64,000 bases of DNA from Streptomyces lanatus (GCF_014655715.1 NZ_BNBM01000011.1:1-64000); one strand, 5' to 3'. Positions 7,774 through 16,115 are shown, counted from the stretch's first letter. Notes: generated from the letters alone by a model not told the origin. A program made the numbers and translations.

Positions 7774-9029
7774 ACGAAGTGAACGACGTGCAGGGCGTCG
7801 AGGAGGCCGTCGCAGCCGCCTTCCGCGCCGAATGGGGCCAAGTCGTCGCCACCCTCATCCGGGTGACCGGCGACTGGGACCTCGCCGAGGAGTGCGCCCA
7901 GGACGCCTTCGCCCAGGCCCTCGACCGGTGGCGGCGCGACGGAGTGCCGCGCCGCCCCGGCGCCTGGCTGACCACGACCGCCCGCAACCGCGCCCTGGAC
8001 GTACTGCGCCGGGAGGCGGTGGGGGCGGCGAAGCTCCGGGAGGTGGCCGTGCGGACCCGCGACGAACCGTCGTACGACTCCGAGGACGACAGCGGCGTCC
8101 AGGACGACCGGCTGCGGCTGATCTTCACCTGCTGCCATCCCGCGCTGCCCATCGAGGCCAGGGTCGCGCTCACCCTGCGCACCCTCGCGGGCCTGACCAC
8201 ACCGGAGATCGCCCGCGCCTTCCTCGTCCCCGAGACGACGATGGCGCAGCGTCTGGTGCGGGCCAAGCGGAAGATCCGCAACGCCGGAATCCCGTACCGG
8301 GTACCGCCCGCGCACCTTCTGCCCGAGCGCACCACGGGGGTGCTCGGCGTGATCTACCTGCTGTTCAACGAGGGGTACGCGGCCACCGCGGGCGCCGATC
8401 TCGTCCGCACCGGCCTCTGTGCCGAGGCGATCCGGCTGGCCCGCGTCCTGGCCCGCCTGATGCCCGACGAGCCCGAAGTCCTCGGCCTGCTCGCGCTTCT
8501 GCTGCTGCACGACGCCCGCCGGGCCACCCGGGTCGACGCGGCGGGAGAGCTGGTCACCCTGGAGGAACAGGACCGCACGGCCTGGGACAGAGGGGAGGCC
8601 GAAGAGGGCAGTGCCCTCCTTCAGACCGCTCTGCGGCGCGGTCGCCCCGGGCCGTACCAGATCCAGGCCGCCATCGCCGCCTGTCACACCGAGGCTTCCA
8701 GCGCCGAGGACACCGACTGGGCCGACATCGCCGCCCTGTACGGCGAGTTGGCCCGTCTCGTGCCCTCCGCGGTGGTCCGCCTCAACCGCGCGGTGGCCGT
8801 CGGCAAGGCCGAGGGTACGGACGCGGGCCTCGCCCTGGTGGCGGAACTGGAGGACGAGGGCGAGCTGGCCGGGTACCACCTGCTGGCGGCCACCCGCGCC
8901 GACCTGCTGCGCCGCAGCGGCCGTACGAAGGAGGCCGCCGAGGCCTACCGGCGGGCACTGGAGCTGGTGGAGAACGACGCGGAACGGAGGTTTCTCGAAA
9001 GGCGGCTCGCGGAGTGTCGATCCGCGTAG
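7770..9029 (+). CDS. ECF42-type RNA polymerase sigma factor with C-terminal extension
   Basis: This 419-residue ECF sigma factor starts at GTG 7770 inside the preceding stop. Region sigma-2 occupies about residues 15-85 ([18 protein letters not shown], then [13 protein letters not shown]), and sigma-4 about residues 110-170 ([36 protein letters not shown]). The remaining ~240 residues form the large helical TPR-like C-terminal domain diagnostic of ECF42, including the DUF6596-type segment with [17 protein letters not shown]42 members lack a classical anti-sigma factor and need this C-terminal domain for activity. The coupled DGPF genes and the upstream TGTCGA promoter fit that class exactly. 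Confidence 0.93.
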   Translation: MNEVNDVQGVEEAVAAAFRAEWGQVVATLIRVTGDWDLAEECAQDAFAQALDRWRRDGVPRRPGAWLTTTARNRALDVLRREAVGAAKLREVAVRTRDEPSYDSEDDSGVQDDRLRLIFTCCHPALPIEARVALTLRTLAGLTTPEIARAFLVPETTMAQRLVRAKRKIRNAGIPYRVPPAHLLPERTTGVLGVIYLLFNEGYAATAGADLVRTGLCAEAIRLARVLARLMPDEPEVLGLLALLLLHDARRATRVDAAGELVTLEEQDRTAWDRGEAEEGSALLQTALRRGRPGPYQIQAAIAACHTEASSAEDTDWADIAALYGELARLVPSAVVRLNRAVAVGKAEGTDAGLALVAELEDEGELAGYHLLAATRADLLRRSGRTKEAAEAYRRALELVENDAERRFLERRLAECRSA

Positions 9030-9041
9030 CGGCCGTTCGTC
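9015..9041 (+). promoter_or_regulatory. Candidate ECF42 promoter 2
   Basis: TGTCGA (9015-9020), 17 nt, CGTC (9038-9041), the same spacing as promoter 1. The 12 nt GTTCGTCGGTGG around the -10 element are identical in both sites. It overlaps the 3' end of the sigma gene and faces the 46-aa ORF at 9089. Confidence 0.72.
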
Positions 9042-9088
9042 GGTGGGGTGAACACGCCAAACACGCCCCTACGACACCGGAGGCCCCG

Positions 9089-9229
9089 ATGGCCACGAAC
9101 ACCCTCACGCGCCGCCGACTGCACCAGCTCTTCGCCTCGCTGGTGTGGGCCCGCCGAACGCCGTCCGCCCCCGGCGACGAACCCACCACACCGGACGTCT
9201 GGCTCGCCGGGCTCCGCCTGGGCGGTTGA
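9089..9229 (+). CDS. Small hypothetical protein (46 aa), likely ECF42 target
   Basis: ATG 9089 has GGAGG at 9079-9083 with 5-nt spacing, and the frame ends at TGA 9227-9229. The product has a basic N-terminal half with an amphipathic helix-like stretch (RRRLHQLFASLVWARR) and a Pro/Asp-rich C-terminal half; no membrane segment, cysteine motif or known domain is visible. I would not call it from the ORF alone, but it sits 48 nt downstream of a sequence nearly identical to the ECF42 operon promoter, which argues that it is transcribed by the same sigma factor. Function unknown. Confidence 0.5.
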   Translation: MATNTLTRRRLHQLFASLVWARRTPSAPGDEPTTPDVWLAGLRLGG

Positions 9230-9240
9230 ACCCGCGGTCG

Positions 9241-9639
9241 TCACACCGACCGTGCCTCCGCCTCCTTCGCGATCCGCTCGAACTGCGCCCCCATCGCCTC
9301 CGCCAGCGCTTGCAGGCCCGACAGCGGCCGGACCATCACCATGAAGTCCTCGATCAGGCCGTCCTCGTTCAGCCGCAGGAAGTCGCAGCCGGTGATCTGC
9401 CGGTCGCCCACCCGTGCGGTGAAGACGAGCGCGTGATCACGGCCGCCCGGGTCGTTGATCTCGCGCACATAGCGGAAGTCCTCGAAGACCCGCACGACCG
9501 CGCGCAGGATCGCCGCGGTGATGGCCTTCCCGGCGTACGGCTTGAACACGGCCGGGCTGGTGAAGACGACGTCCTCGGCCAGCAGCGCCTCGATGGCATC
9601 GGCGTCGCCTGCCTCGACTGCCTCGCGGAACGCGCGCAT
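9241..9639 (-). CDS. SnoaL/NTF2-like protein
   Basis: This 132-residue protein has the cone-shaped NTF2-like fold pattern: N-terminal helix MRAFREAVEAGDADAIEALLAED, then VVFTSP, and a C-terminal strand set CDFLRLNEDGLIEDFMVMV. Such proteins are often isomerases, hydrolases or ligand-binding partners; no catalytic dyad can be assigned. A strong ribosome binding site (GAGGTGAT) precedes ATG 9639. It is transcribed divergently from a PadR gene, and the shared intergenic region holds a PadR-type inverted repeat, so it is a probable target of that repressor. Confidence 0.85.
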   Translation of the reverse strand: MRAFREAVEAGDADAIEALLAEDVVFTSPAVFKPYAGKAITAAILRAVVRVFEDFRYVREINDPGGRDHALVFTARVGDRQITGCDFLRLNEDGLIEDFMVMVRPLSGLQALAEAMGAQFERIAKEAEARSV

Positions 9640-9649
9640 CGGATCACCT

Positions 9650-9671
9650 CATAGTCAATTAGTTGAGTAGG
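9650..9671. promoter_or_regulatory. PadR-type operator (inverted repeat)
   Basis: Arms CATAGTCAA (9650-9658) and TTGAGTAGG (9663-9671) with spacer TTAG match at 7 of 9 positions; the core TCAATTAGTTGA is symmetrical in its outer arms. It lies between the divergent SnoaL and PadR genes and resembles the site upstream of the fadH-like gene (27770-27783), which is also linked to a padR gene. Confidence 0.6.
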
Positions 9672-9709
9672 TGTGGATGAGAATAATCACCTGCTGTTAC
9701 CGTGTCCAC

Positions 9710-10267
9710 ATGTCCCTCAAGTACGCTGTCCTCGCCGCACTCCTGGAGGGCGAGGCCTCGGGCTACGAGTTGTCCAAGGTCTTCGACATCTCGTTCGCCA
9801 ACTTCTGGCCCGCGACCCCGCAGCAGCTCTACCGGGAGCTGGAGCGCCTCGCACAGGACGGCCTCGTCGAGGCCCGGTTCGTACAGCAGGAACGACGGCC
9901 CAACAAGCGGATGTTCACGCTCACCGCAGCTGGACGCGAGGACCTGCGTGCCTTCGCCGCCGAGCCGCCCAGGCGGCCCACCGCCATCCGTGACGAACTC
10001 CTGATCAAGCTCCAGGCGATGGAGGACCCCGAGGCCACCCGCGCCCTGATCGAGGAGCGCGTGACCTGGGCGCGAGGCAAACTCGGCCGCTACGAACGTG
10101 TTCGTGAGCGCCTGCTCGACGGCCGGACCGAGGACGAGTACCTGCGGGAGGCCGACCGTGTCGGGCCGTATCTGACGCTGCTGGCCGGAATCTCCTTCGA
10201 GGAGGAGATCCTGCGCTGGTGCGAGCGCGTCCTGACCGTGCTGAAGCAGCGCGTCGCCCAGGGGTGA
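9710..10267 (+). CDS. PadR family transcriptional regulator
   Basis: This 185-residue protein starts at ATG 9710 (MSLKYAVLAALLEGEASGYELSKVF), which is the canonical PadR winged-helix beginning; the frame is open further upstream but without family similarity. The recognition part includes ANFWPATPQQLYRELERLAQDGLV followed by the wing with RRPNKRMFTLTAAGREDL. The C-terminal Vir-type helical dimerisation domain covers about residues 95-180. A PadR-type inverted repeat lies 40-60 bp upstream, so it probably represses itself and the divergent SnoaL-like gene. A methyltransferase gene follows within 5 bp. Confidence 0.92.
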   Translation: MSLKYAVLAALLEGEASGYELSKVFDISFANFWPATPQQLYRELERLAQDGLVEARFVQQERRPNKRMFTLTAAGREDLRAFAAEPPRRPTAIRDELLIKLQAMEDPEATRALIEERVTWARGKLGRYERVRERLLDGRTEDEYLREADRVGPYLTLLAGISFEEEILRWCERVLTVLKQRVAQG

Positions 10268-10272
10268 TCCGG

Positions 10273-11025
10273 ATGTTCAGCCCCGAAGGCCCCTCCTTGC
10301 GCGAACTCGCCGTACAGGCCCTGTCGTCCGTCGAGCGCGGCTACGACCTGCTCGCCCCCAAGTTCGACCACACGCCCTTCCGTACGCCGGACTCGGTGCT
10401 CCACGCGGTCGCGGCGGCGCTCGCCCGGACCGGCCCGTATGACGACGGGCTCGACCTGTGCTGTGGCACGGGGGCGGGTGTGGAGGTGCTGGCGAAGGTG
10501 TGCCGGCGCAGCGTCACGGGCGTCGACTTCAGCGCCGGGATGCTGGACGTCGCCCGGCGGCGGGCTCCGGCGGGGGAGCCGCGCGTCGCATGGGTCCGCG
10601 CGGATGCCCGAGCGCTGCCCTTCGCGCCCGCCTTCGATCTCGTCGTGAGCTTCGGGGCGTTCGGGCACTTCCTGCCCCGCGAGCTGCCGGGCCTGTTCGC
10701 CCAGGTCCACTCCGTGCTCCGGCCCGGCGGGTGCTTCGCGTTCCCGGTCGTGGCGCCGCCGCGGCCGACGGACCTCGCCTACTGGATGCTGCTGGGCTTC
10801 GACACGGTCATGCGGGTGCGCAACGCCGTGTGGCGCCCGCCGTTCGTCATGTACTACCGGGCCTTCCGGCTGGGGGAGGTACGCGCCGAACTGGACCGTG
10901 CCGGGTTCGAGGTGGGACACCAGGCCCTGCCCGAGTTCGGGCTGCGGAGCGACGGGAGCCCGCGGGTGCGGATGGTCGTGGCGCGACGGCCGGACCAGGC
11001 GGGCGGGTCCGGCCGTCGCGGGTGA
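10273..11025 (+). CDS. SAM-dependent class I methyltransferase
   Basis: This protein of about 250 residues has the SAM-binding motif I LDLCCGTGAGVEVL, the acidic strand-2 region TGVDFSAGMLDVARRR, and motif III-like LRPGGCFAFPVV. The start is ATG 10273 (AGGGG 10 nt upstream) or GTG 10264, which would overlap the PadR stop. Substrate cannot be inferred; the family includes small-molecule C-, O- and N-methyltransferases. Coupling to padR suggests that both respond to the same signal. Confidence 0.87.
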   Translation: MFSPEGPSLRELAVQALSSVERGYDLLAPKFDHTPFRTPDSVLHAVAAALARTGPYDDGLDLCCGTGAGVEVLAKVCRRSVTGVDFSAGMLDVARRRAPAGEPRVAWVRADARALPFAPAFDLVVSFGAFGHFLPRELPGLFAQVHSVLRPGGCFAFPVVAPPRPTDLAYWMLLGFDTVMRVRNAVWRPPFVMYYRAFRLGEVRAELDRAGFEVGHQALPEFGLRSDGSPRVRMVVARRPDQAGGSGRRG

Positions 11026-11034
11026 CGCGTGTGC

Positions 11035-11778
11035 TCAGCCCGCTGCCGGGAGCGTGAACTCGTAGACCAGGGCGTCCTGTTGGGCGTCCACGACCAGGTC
11101 CGTGACCTCCAGGGGGCGGGCGTACTGGTCGCGGACCCAGCGGGTCACCCGCACCGTGGACGCCCCCGGGACCCGGGTGATGGCGTCGCGGTGGTGCAGG
11201 GTGAGGCCCGCCTTGCGCATCCAGTCGTAGGCGCGGCGCAGTTGGGCCGAGCCCGTGCCGTCGGTGCGGTCGCGATAGCGGGCCAGTTCCGCGACCTCGC
11301 TGAGGGCCACCGCGGAGAAGGAGGTCACCGCCGTACGCCGGCCGCCGCCGTCCGCGCCCGCCGACTCGTAGCGGTGCACCAGGGTCTGCCGGTGCGGGGC
11401 GAGTCCCAGGGCCTCGGCGTGCTCCGGCGGGGGAGCCTCCCAGGCGACCGTGGCCCGGTCCGCGGCGTCCGGGCCGGCGCTCCGGGCGCCGACCGGGAAG
11501 GTGAGCGACGCGGCCGTCTCGACCGGCAGACCGGGCAGCGTGGCATGACTGCCCCGCCGGTCGGTGGCGACCAGACCGCTGCGCCGCAGAACCTCCAGCG
11601 CCTGCCGTACCGTCTCCCTGCTGACCCCGAAGTGCTCCGCCAACTGCCGTTCCCCCGGCAGCCGTTCACCGGGCGGCACGGTCCCGTCGCGCAGCTCGTC
11701 GAGCAACTGGGTGGCGATCCTCCAGTACAGCGGCTGCCCTTCGGTGAGCGGGCGGTCGTGCGGGGTGGTGCGGGCCAT
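11035..11778 (-). CDS. GntR family regulator, HutC/DasR subfamily (UTRA domain)
   Basis: This 247-residue regulator starts at ATG 11778 with AGGAGG 6 nt upstream. The N-terminal winged helix (about residues 15-80) has GERLPGERQLAEHFGVSRETVRQALEVLRRSGLV, a textbook GntR recognition helix. The C-terminal UTRA ligand-binding fold covers about 95-245. HutC-subfamily members bind sites of the form TGGTCTAGACCA-type, and such a site, with one mismatch, lies in this gene's own upstream region (11843-11854), so autorepression is likely. No metabolic operon is attached, so the ligand is unknown. Confidence 0.9.
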   Translation of the reverse strand: MARTTPHDRPLTEGQPLYWRIATQLLDELRDGTVPPGERLPGERQLAEHFGVSRETVRQALEVLRRSGLVATDRRGSHATLPGLPVETAASLTFPVGARSAGPDAADRATVAWEAPPPEHAEALGLAPHRQTLVHRYESAGADGGGRRTAVTSFSAVALSEVAELARYRDRTDGTGSAQLRRAYDWMRKAGLTLHHRDAITRVPGASTVRVTRWVRDQYARPLEVTDLVVDAQQDALVYEFTLPAAG

Positions 11779-11842
11779 GCCGCGCCTCCTGTGGTGACGT
11801 GTCGTAGTCGTGCGGGTTCTTTTGCGTCACCAGATCTAGCAT

Positions 11843-11854
11843 TGGTCTAAACCA
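11843..11854. promoter_or_regulatory. dre-like GntR/HutC operator
   Basis: TGGTCTAAACCA differs from the palindromic DasR-type core TGGTCTAGACCA at one position. It lies 65-76 bp upstream of the GntR start codon, in the expected promoter position. Confidence 0.6.
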
Positions 11855-11908
11855 GCAGGGAAGGGTGGTCTGTCAGTTCGGCCGAAACAGTGCGCGCCGA
11901 TCAGTGCC

Positions 11909-13075
11909 TCACAAGGCGCGGTACAGGGCGTCGATCAGCGCCATCTTCCGCGGGTCGTCCGCGATATGAGGCCCCATCCGGTTCATCGCATAGCCCAGCG
12001 ACACCCCGGCCTCCGGGTCCGCCAGACCGCACGAGCCACCGAAGCCGTCGTGTCCGAAAGCCCGCGGGTTGGGCCCGTACGACCCGTTCGGCCCGCTGAG
12101 CCACAGGCCGAGGGCGACCTCGGTCTCGTTCTCGAACCCGGCCCCGAGCACCAGATCGCGGCAGCTGCCCTGCCCCTCGCGCACCCGCTCGGCCGCCTCC
12201 GGCGACAGGACGCGATGACCGTCGTACGACCCACGCCCGGCGAAGATCCCGTACAGCGCCGCCACCGCATGCGCCGTGCCATGCCCATTGGCGGCCGGGA
12301 TCTCGGCGGCCTGCCACTCGGGCGAGTTGGCCTGGGCCGCGCCGAGGACCGGGTTGGTCAGCGCGGCGAGGGCGGCGGGCGCCAACTGGCTGAAGATCGC
12401 CGCCTGTTCACTGGTCCGCTCGACCGGCGGCTGCACCAGCTCGGCCACCCTCCCCGAATCCTTCTCCGGCAACCCGATCGAGAAGTCGATCCCGAGCGGC
12501 CCGGTCACCTCCCGCTCCAGGAACGCCCCCGGCAGCAGTCCCGACACCCGCCGCACGACCTCCCCGACCAGAAAGCCATAGGTGAACGCGTGGTACCCGG
12601 ACCGCGTCCCCGGCGCCCACCACGGCTCCATCGCCGCCAGCCGCTGGGTTGTCAACTCCCAGTCGCAGAGCTGCTGGAAGGTGTGCGGCTCGCGCAGCCC
12701 GGACAGCCCTGCCCGGTGCGAGAGCAGATGCCGTACGAGTATCTGCTCCTTGCCCGCAGCGGCGAACTCCGGCCAGTACGTGGCCACCGGGGCGTCGAGG
12801 TCGAGCAGCCCCCGGTCGGCGAGGATGTGCGCGCACAGTGCCGTCGGGCCCTTGGTCGTCGACCACAGGTTGACCGGCGTGTCGTGCTCCCACGGGCGGG
12901 TGCGTGCCGCGTCGGCCCAGCCGCCCCACAGGTCCACCACCGTCCTGCCGTCCACGGTGACGGCGACCGCGGCGCCCAGTTCCCCGCGCTCCCGGAAGTT
13001 CGCCTCGAACGCCGTCCGCACCGCCGCGAACCGCGGATCGCACTGCCCGTGCACCTGTGCCTCGTGCTCTGCCAT
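11909..13075 (-). CDS. Serine hydrolase, beta-lactamase class C/esterase family
   Basis: This 388-residue cytosolic-looking enzyme starts at ATG 13075 (MAEHEAQVHG); no signal peptide. The SxxK motif is STTK in NLWSTTKGPTALC, the second motif is the Y-x-N-like YHAFTYG in TRSGYHAFTYGFLVGEVV, and the C-terminal HDGFGGS replaces the KTG box as in esterases of family VIII (EstB/LACTB-like). These hydrolyse short esters or beta-lactams; the HxG variant favours esterase activity. Upstream lies a CCGAC-TG-GTCGG palindrome suggestive of TetR control. Confidence 0.87.
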   Translation of the reverse strand: MAEHEAQVHGQCDPRFAAVRTAFEANFRERGELGAAVAVTVDGRTVVDLWGGWADAARTRPWEHDTPVNLWSTTKGPTALCAHILADRGLLDLDAPVATYWPEFAAAGKEQILVRHLLSHRAGLSGLREPHTFQQLCDWELTTQRLAAMEPWWAPGTRSGYHAFTYGFLVGEVVRRVSGLLPGAFLEREVTGPLGIDFSIGLPEKDSGRVAELVQPPVERTSEQAAIFSQLAPAALAALTNPVLGAAQANSPEWQAAEIPAANGHGTAHAVAALYGIFAGRGSYDGHRVLSPEAAERVREGQGSCRDLVLGAGFENETEVALGLWLSGPNGSYGPNPRAFGHDGFGGSCGLADPEAGVSLGYAMNRMGPHIADDPRKMALIDALYRAL

Positions 13076-13146
13076 GGCCCACCCCTGGTCGTCGTCCGCC
13101 GGAAACCCGGGCCGCGTTCTCGCCCGGCCCGGGCTCCCTGAACGTA

Positions 13147-13158
13147 CCGACTGGTCGG
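13147..13158. promoter_or_regulatory. Palindrome, possible TetR-type operator
   Basis: CCGAC-TG-GTCGG is a perfect 5-2-5 inverted repeat 72 bp upstream of the serine hydrolase start and between it and the SnoaL stop. The form resembles short GC-rich TetR operators, but no tetR gene is adjacent. Confidence 0.35.
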
Positions 13159-13188
13159 ACTGGGCGAAAGGTGCCCAACGGAAAGCGC

Positions 13189-13599
13189 TCAGATGAAGAA
13201 CAGCGCGCCCTCCGGCTCCCGGTGCCCCTCGACCGTGTGCCAGTAGTCCCGCGTCTCCACGGCCAGCCCCGCCGCGCCGAACCGGGCGAAGACACATCCG
13301 GCGAGCGTGGCCGGTACGCCTTCCTCCTCCGTCAGAACCCGGAACTCGGCCACGGCCACACCGTCCGCGCCGACGACCGGGGCCGAGAAACGCACATCGG
13401 TCACCCGCTCGTCGGCGAACGACCAGCGCAGATACGCGGCCAACTCGGCACGCCCCCGATGCGGCTCGCGGAACGGCATCGAGCGGTGGATGCAGTCCTC
13501 GGCGTACAGCTCCAGCAACGCGTCCACGTCATGCTCCGCCCAGGCTCGCTGCCACACACGGACGAACCGCTCCGCGGCCGCACGCGTCTCCATCCGCAT
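13189..13599 (-). CDS. SnoaL/NTF2-like protein
   Basis: This 136-residue single-domain protein has the N-terminal helix AERFVRVWQRAWAEHDVDALLELYAEDCIHRSMPF followed by the GRAELAAYLRW motif and alternating beta strands, the SnoaL/NTF2 arrangement. The usual role is as a polyketide-cyclase-like or ligand-binding fold, and no specific catalytic pair is evident. It begins at ATG 13599 or 13593, 6 bp or so after the esterase stop of the upstream gene, so it appears to be cotranscribed with the acetyl xylan esterase. Confidence 0.82.
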   Translation of the reverse strand: MRMETRAAAERFVRVWQRAWAEHDVDALLELYAEDCIHRSMPFREPHRGRAELAAYLRWSFADERVTDVRFSAPVVGADGVAVAEFRVLTEEEGVPATLAGCVFARFGAAGLAVETRDYWHTVEGHREPEGALFFI

Positions 13600-13605
13600 C
13601 GCCCC

Positions 13606-14574
13606 TCAGGCGCGCGTGCGCAGCCAGTCCAGCTTGGTCGCCTCGTGGTACGGGCCGCCGCCCTCGTGGTCGTTGAAGTCGTACACCTCGATGGCCTTGT
13701 CGTCGTGGGACCAGGCGTTGAAGGCCGCGAAGACCGTGGACGGCGGGCAGGTCTGGTCCTCCAGGGCCGCCGAGAAGAGGGCGGGCGCACGGCCACGGGA
13801 CGCGAAGTGGACACCGTCGAAGTAGGACAGGGTGCGCAGGACGTCCTCGGAGCGGCCCCGGTGCGTCTTGAGGTAGAGGCCGATCTCGCGGTACGGGTGA
13901 CGGTCCGTGAGGGTGGCCGCGCGCGGGTAGTCGAGCAGGAACGGTACGTCCGGTGCGATCGCCGCGAGGTCGGGCACCAGGCCGCCGACCGCGATGGTGA
14001 TGCCGCCGCCCTGACTCGCGCCCAGGGCGACCGTGCGCGAGGCGTCGGTCAGGGGGTGCGAGCGGGCGGCCTCGACGGCCCGTACGGCGTCCGTGAACAC
14101 CCGGCGGTAGTAGTAGTTCTCGGGTGCGTCGACGCCGCGCGTCATGAACCCCGGGAACGCGGGCGCGGCGCCCACCGGGTCCGGCGTCCCACCGCCACCG
14201 CCCCAAGCGCTGCCCTGGCCGCGCGTGTCCATCATGAAGTGCGCCCGGCCCGTGGAGGCCCACAACAGGTTCTCATGCGGCAGGCCGCGCCCGCCGCCGT
14301 AGCCGATGAACTCCACGACCAGCGGCAGCGGCTCCGTGGCCCCGGCCGGCAGCCGCAGCCAGCCCTTCACCGGGTGCCCGCCGAACCCGGCGAACGTCAC
14401 GTCGTACACCTCGACCGTGGACAGGCCCGTGTCGACCGGCTCGAAACGGGCGTCCAGGTCGTGCCCGCGCGCTTCCTCAAGGGTCTTGGACCAGAACGAG
14501 TCGAAGTCCTCGGGCTCGACGGACTCGCTGTGGTACTCGCGCAGTTCGTCAAGCGGAAGGTCGAACAGGGCCAT
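13606..14574 (-). CDS. Acetyl xylan esterase / cephalosporin-C deacetylase family
   Basis: This 322-residue protein starts at ATG 14574 (MALFDLPLDELREYHSE), the canonical AXE1 N-terminus, and matches the family length. The nucleophile elbow is GASQGGG, the acid is likely in the TCPPSTVFAA region, and the catalytic His is in FNDHEGGG near the C-terminus. Family members deacetylate xylo-oligosaccharides and cephalosporin C; there is no signal peptide, so it acts on imported short substrates. The divergent neighbour is an amidohydrolase, with about 100 bp between the starts. Confidence 0.92.
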   Translation of the reverse strand: MALFDLPLDELREYHSESVEPEDFDSFWSKTLEEARGHDLDARFEPVDTGLSTVEVYDVTFAGFGGHPVKGWLRLPAGATEPLPLVVEFIGYGGGRGLPHENLLWASTGRAHFMMDTRGQGSAWGGGGGTPDPVGAAPAFPGFMTRGVDAPENYYYRRVFTDAVRAVEAARSHPLTDASRTVALGASQGGGITIAVGGLVPDLAAIAPDVPFLLDYPRAATLTDRHPYREIGLYLKTHRGRSEDVLRTLSYFDGVHFASRGRAPALFSAALEDQTCPPSTVFAAFNAWSHDDKAIEVYDFNDHEGGGPYHEATKLDWLRTRA

Positions 14575-14677
14575 GGAGAACCGCCTTTGCGATGAGTGAC
14601 CGCGGATGATCACACCGTACGTGGATGATCGGAGCACTCGCCAGATCCCCGCCGTGCCGAGCACCTACGATGGCGCC

Positions 14678-16057
14678 ATGACGACTGCCGTCGAACCCCC
14701 GACCGGGCCCGCGGAGCTGCTGGTCAGGGACGCCGAACTGCTGGTCGTGGACGGAGAGCGGGAGATCCCGGGCGGCTGGCTGGCCGTCAGCGGTGGTCGG
14801 GTGACCGGTGTCGGCGCCGCGGGGAGCGAGCCGGAGGCCCGTACCACCCTCTCGGCGGCCGGGCGACTGGTCACCCCCGGCCTGATCAACACCCACCATC
14901 ACATTTACCAGAACCTCACCCGCTCCTACGCGCCTGCCGTGAACGGCTCCCTGTTCGACTGGCTCACCACTCTCTACCCGCTCTGGGCGCGCCTGGACGA
15001 GGAAGCCGCCTATGTGTCGGCGTACGTCGGCATGGCCGAACTGCTCATGGGCGGCTGCACCACCTCCTCCGACCACCTCTACGTCCACCCCCGCCCGCAC
15101 CTGGTCGACGCCGAGATCCGCGCCGCCCGCGACATCGGCTTCCGCTTCCATGCCACGCGGGGATCGATGACCCGCTCGGTGGAGGACGGAGGGCTGCCGC
15201 CGAGGAGCGTCACACAGACCGAGGACGAGGTCCTCGCCGACAGCGAACGGCTGATCAGGGCCCATCACGACCCCTCGCCGGGCGCGCTCGTGCGCGTCGC
15301 CCTCGCCCCCTGCTCGCCGTTCTCGGTGACCAAGTCGCTGATGACGGCCACCGCCGAACTCGCCGAGCGCCATGACGTACGTCTGCATACGCATCTCGCC
15401 GAGGACCACGACGAGGACACGTACTGCCTGGAGACCTACGGCTGTCGTCCCGTCGAGTACTTCGAGGCGACGGGGTGGATGAGCGACCGCAGTTGGGTCG
15501 CGCACTGCATCTACCCGACCGGCGACGAGTTGCGCCGCCTGGCCGCCGCGGGCGTCGGCGTGGCGCACTGCCCGAGCTCCAACATGCTGATCGGCGGCGG
15601 CACCGCGCGCGTGAAGGAGATGCGTGAGCTGGGACTGCCCGTCGGTATCGGCTGCGACGGTTCCGCGTCCACCGACCACGCCTCCCTCTGGCTGGAGACC
15701 AGGACCGCGCTGCTGCTCGGCCGCTACCGGGGCGGCCCCGGCGCCATGACCGCCCGCGACGCCCTCGACATCGCCACCCGAGGCTCGGCACGCTGCCTCG
15801 GCCGGGACGACGAACTGGGCCATCTACGGCCCGGCGCCTGCGCAGACCTGGTCGTCTGGGACCAGCACGAGGTCGCGCTCGCGGGGGCGTTCAGCGACCT
15901 GGTGGAGGCGTGGCTGCGCTGCGGGCCCGCCCGGGCGTGGACGACGGTGGTCGGGGGGCGGGTGCTGGTCGATCGCGGGGAGCCGCGGCTTAGCGCCCTT
16001 GCGGATGCCTTGCGGGTGCATGGCGGGATCGCTCGCCGGATGCAGCGGGACGCGTAG
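14678..16057 (+). CDS. 8-Oxoguanine deaminase-type amidohydrolase
   Basis: This 459-residue metal-dependent hydrolase of the AtzB/TrzN/8-oxoguanine deaminase group starts at ATG 14678. Metal ligands are visible as NTHHHIYQN (HxH), a later His in LHTHLAEDHDED, WVAHCIYPT, and the Asp in GCDGSASTDHASLW. The CDGSAS motif and the C-terminal ADLVVWDQHEVALAGAFSDLVEAW agree with 8-oxoguanine deaminases, which convert 8-oxoguanine to urate and ammonia. It could instead be a hydroxy-triazine aminohydrolase, but the context of purine-like nitrogen scavenging (glutaminase, aspartase upstream) is weak evidence only. Confidence 0.85.
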   Translation: MTTAVEPPTGPAELLVRDAELLVVDGEREIPGGWLAVSGGRVTGVGAAGSEPEARTTLSAAGRLVTPGLINTHHHIYQNLTRSYAPAVNGSLFDWLTTLYPLWARLDEEAAYVSAYVGMAELLMGGCTTSSDHLYVHPRPHLVDAEIRAARDIGFRFHATRGSMTRSVEDGGLPPRSVTQTEDEVLADSERLIRAHHDPSPGALVRVALAPCSPFSVTKSLMTATAELAERHDVRLHTHLAEDHDEDTYCLETYGCRPVEYFEATGWMSDRSWVAHCIYPTGDELRRLAAAGVGVAHCPSSNMLIGGGTARVKEMRELGLPVGIGCDGSASTDHASLWLETRTALLLGRYRGGPGAMTARDALDIATRGSARCLGRDDELGHLRPGACADLVVWDQHEVALAGAFSDLVEAWLRCGPARAWTTVVGGRVLVDRGEPRLSALADALRVHGGIARRMQRDA

Positions 16058-16115
16058 CCGAGGCCTGGGCTTGTCCTGGTACCTCGATACTCGGTGACCG
16101 CGGAATGGGCGATCG

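Noticed and set aside
7610-9229. 539-codon frame +1 to the sigma gene as one protein
   Set aside because: Only its last 46 codons after 9089 are kept; the rest is the shadow of the sigma gene and lacks domain motifs.
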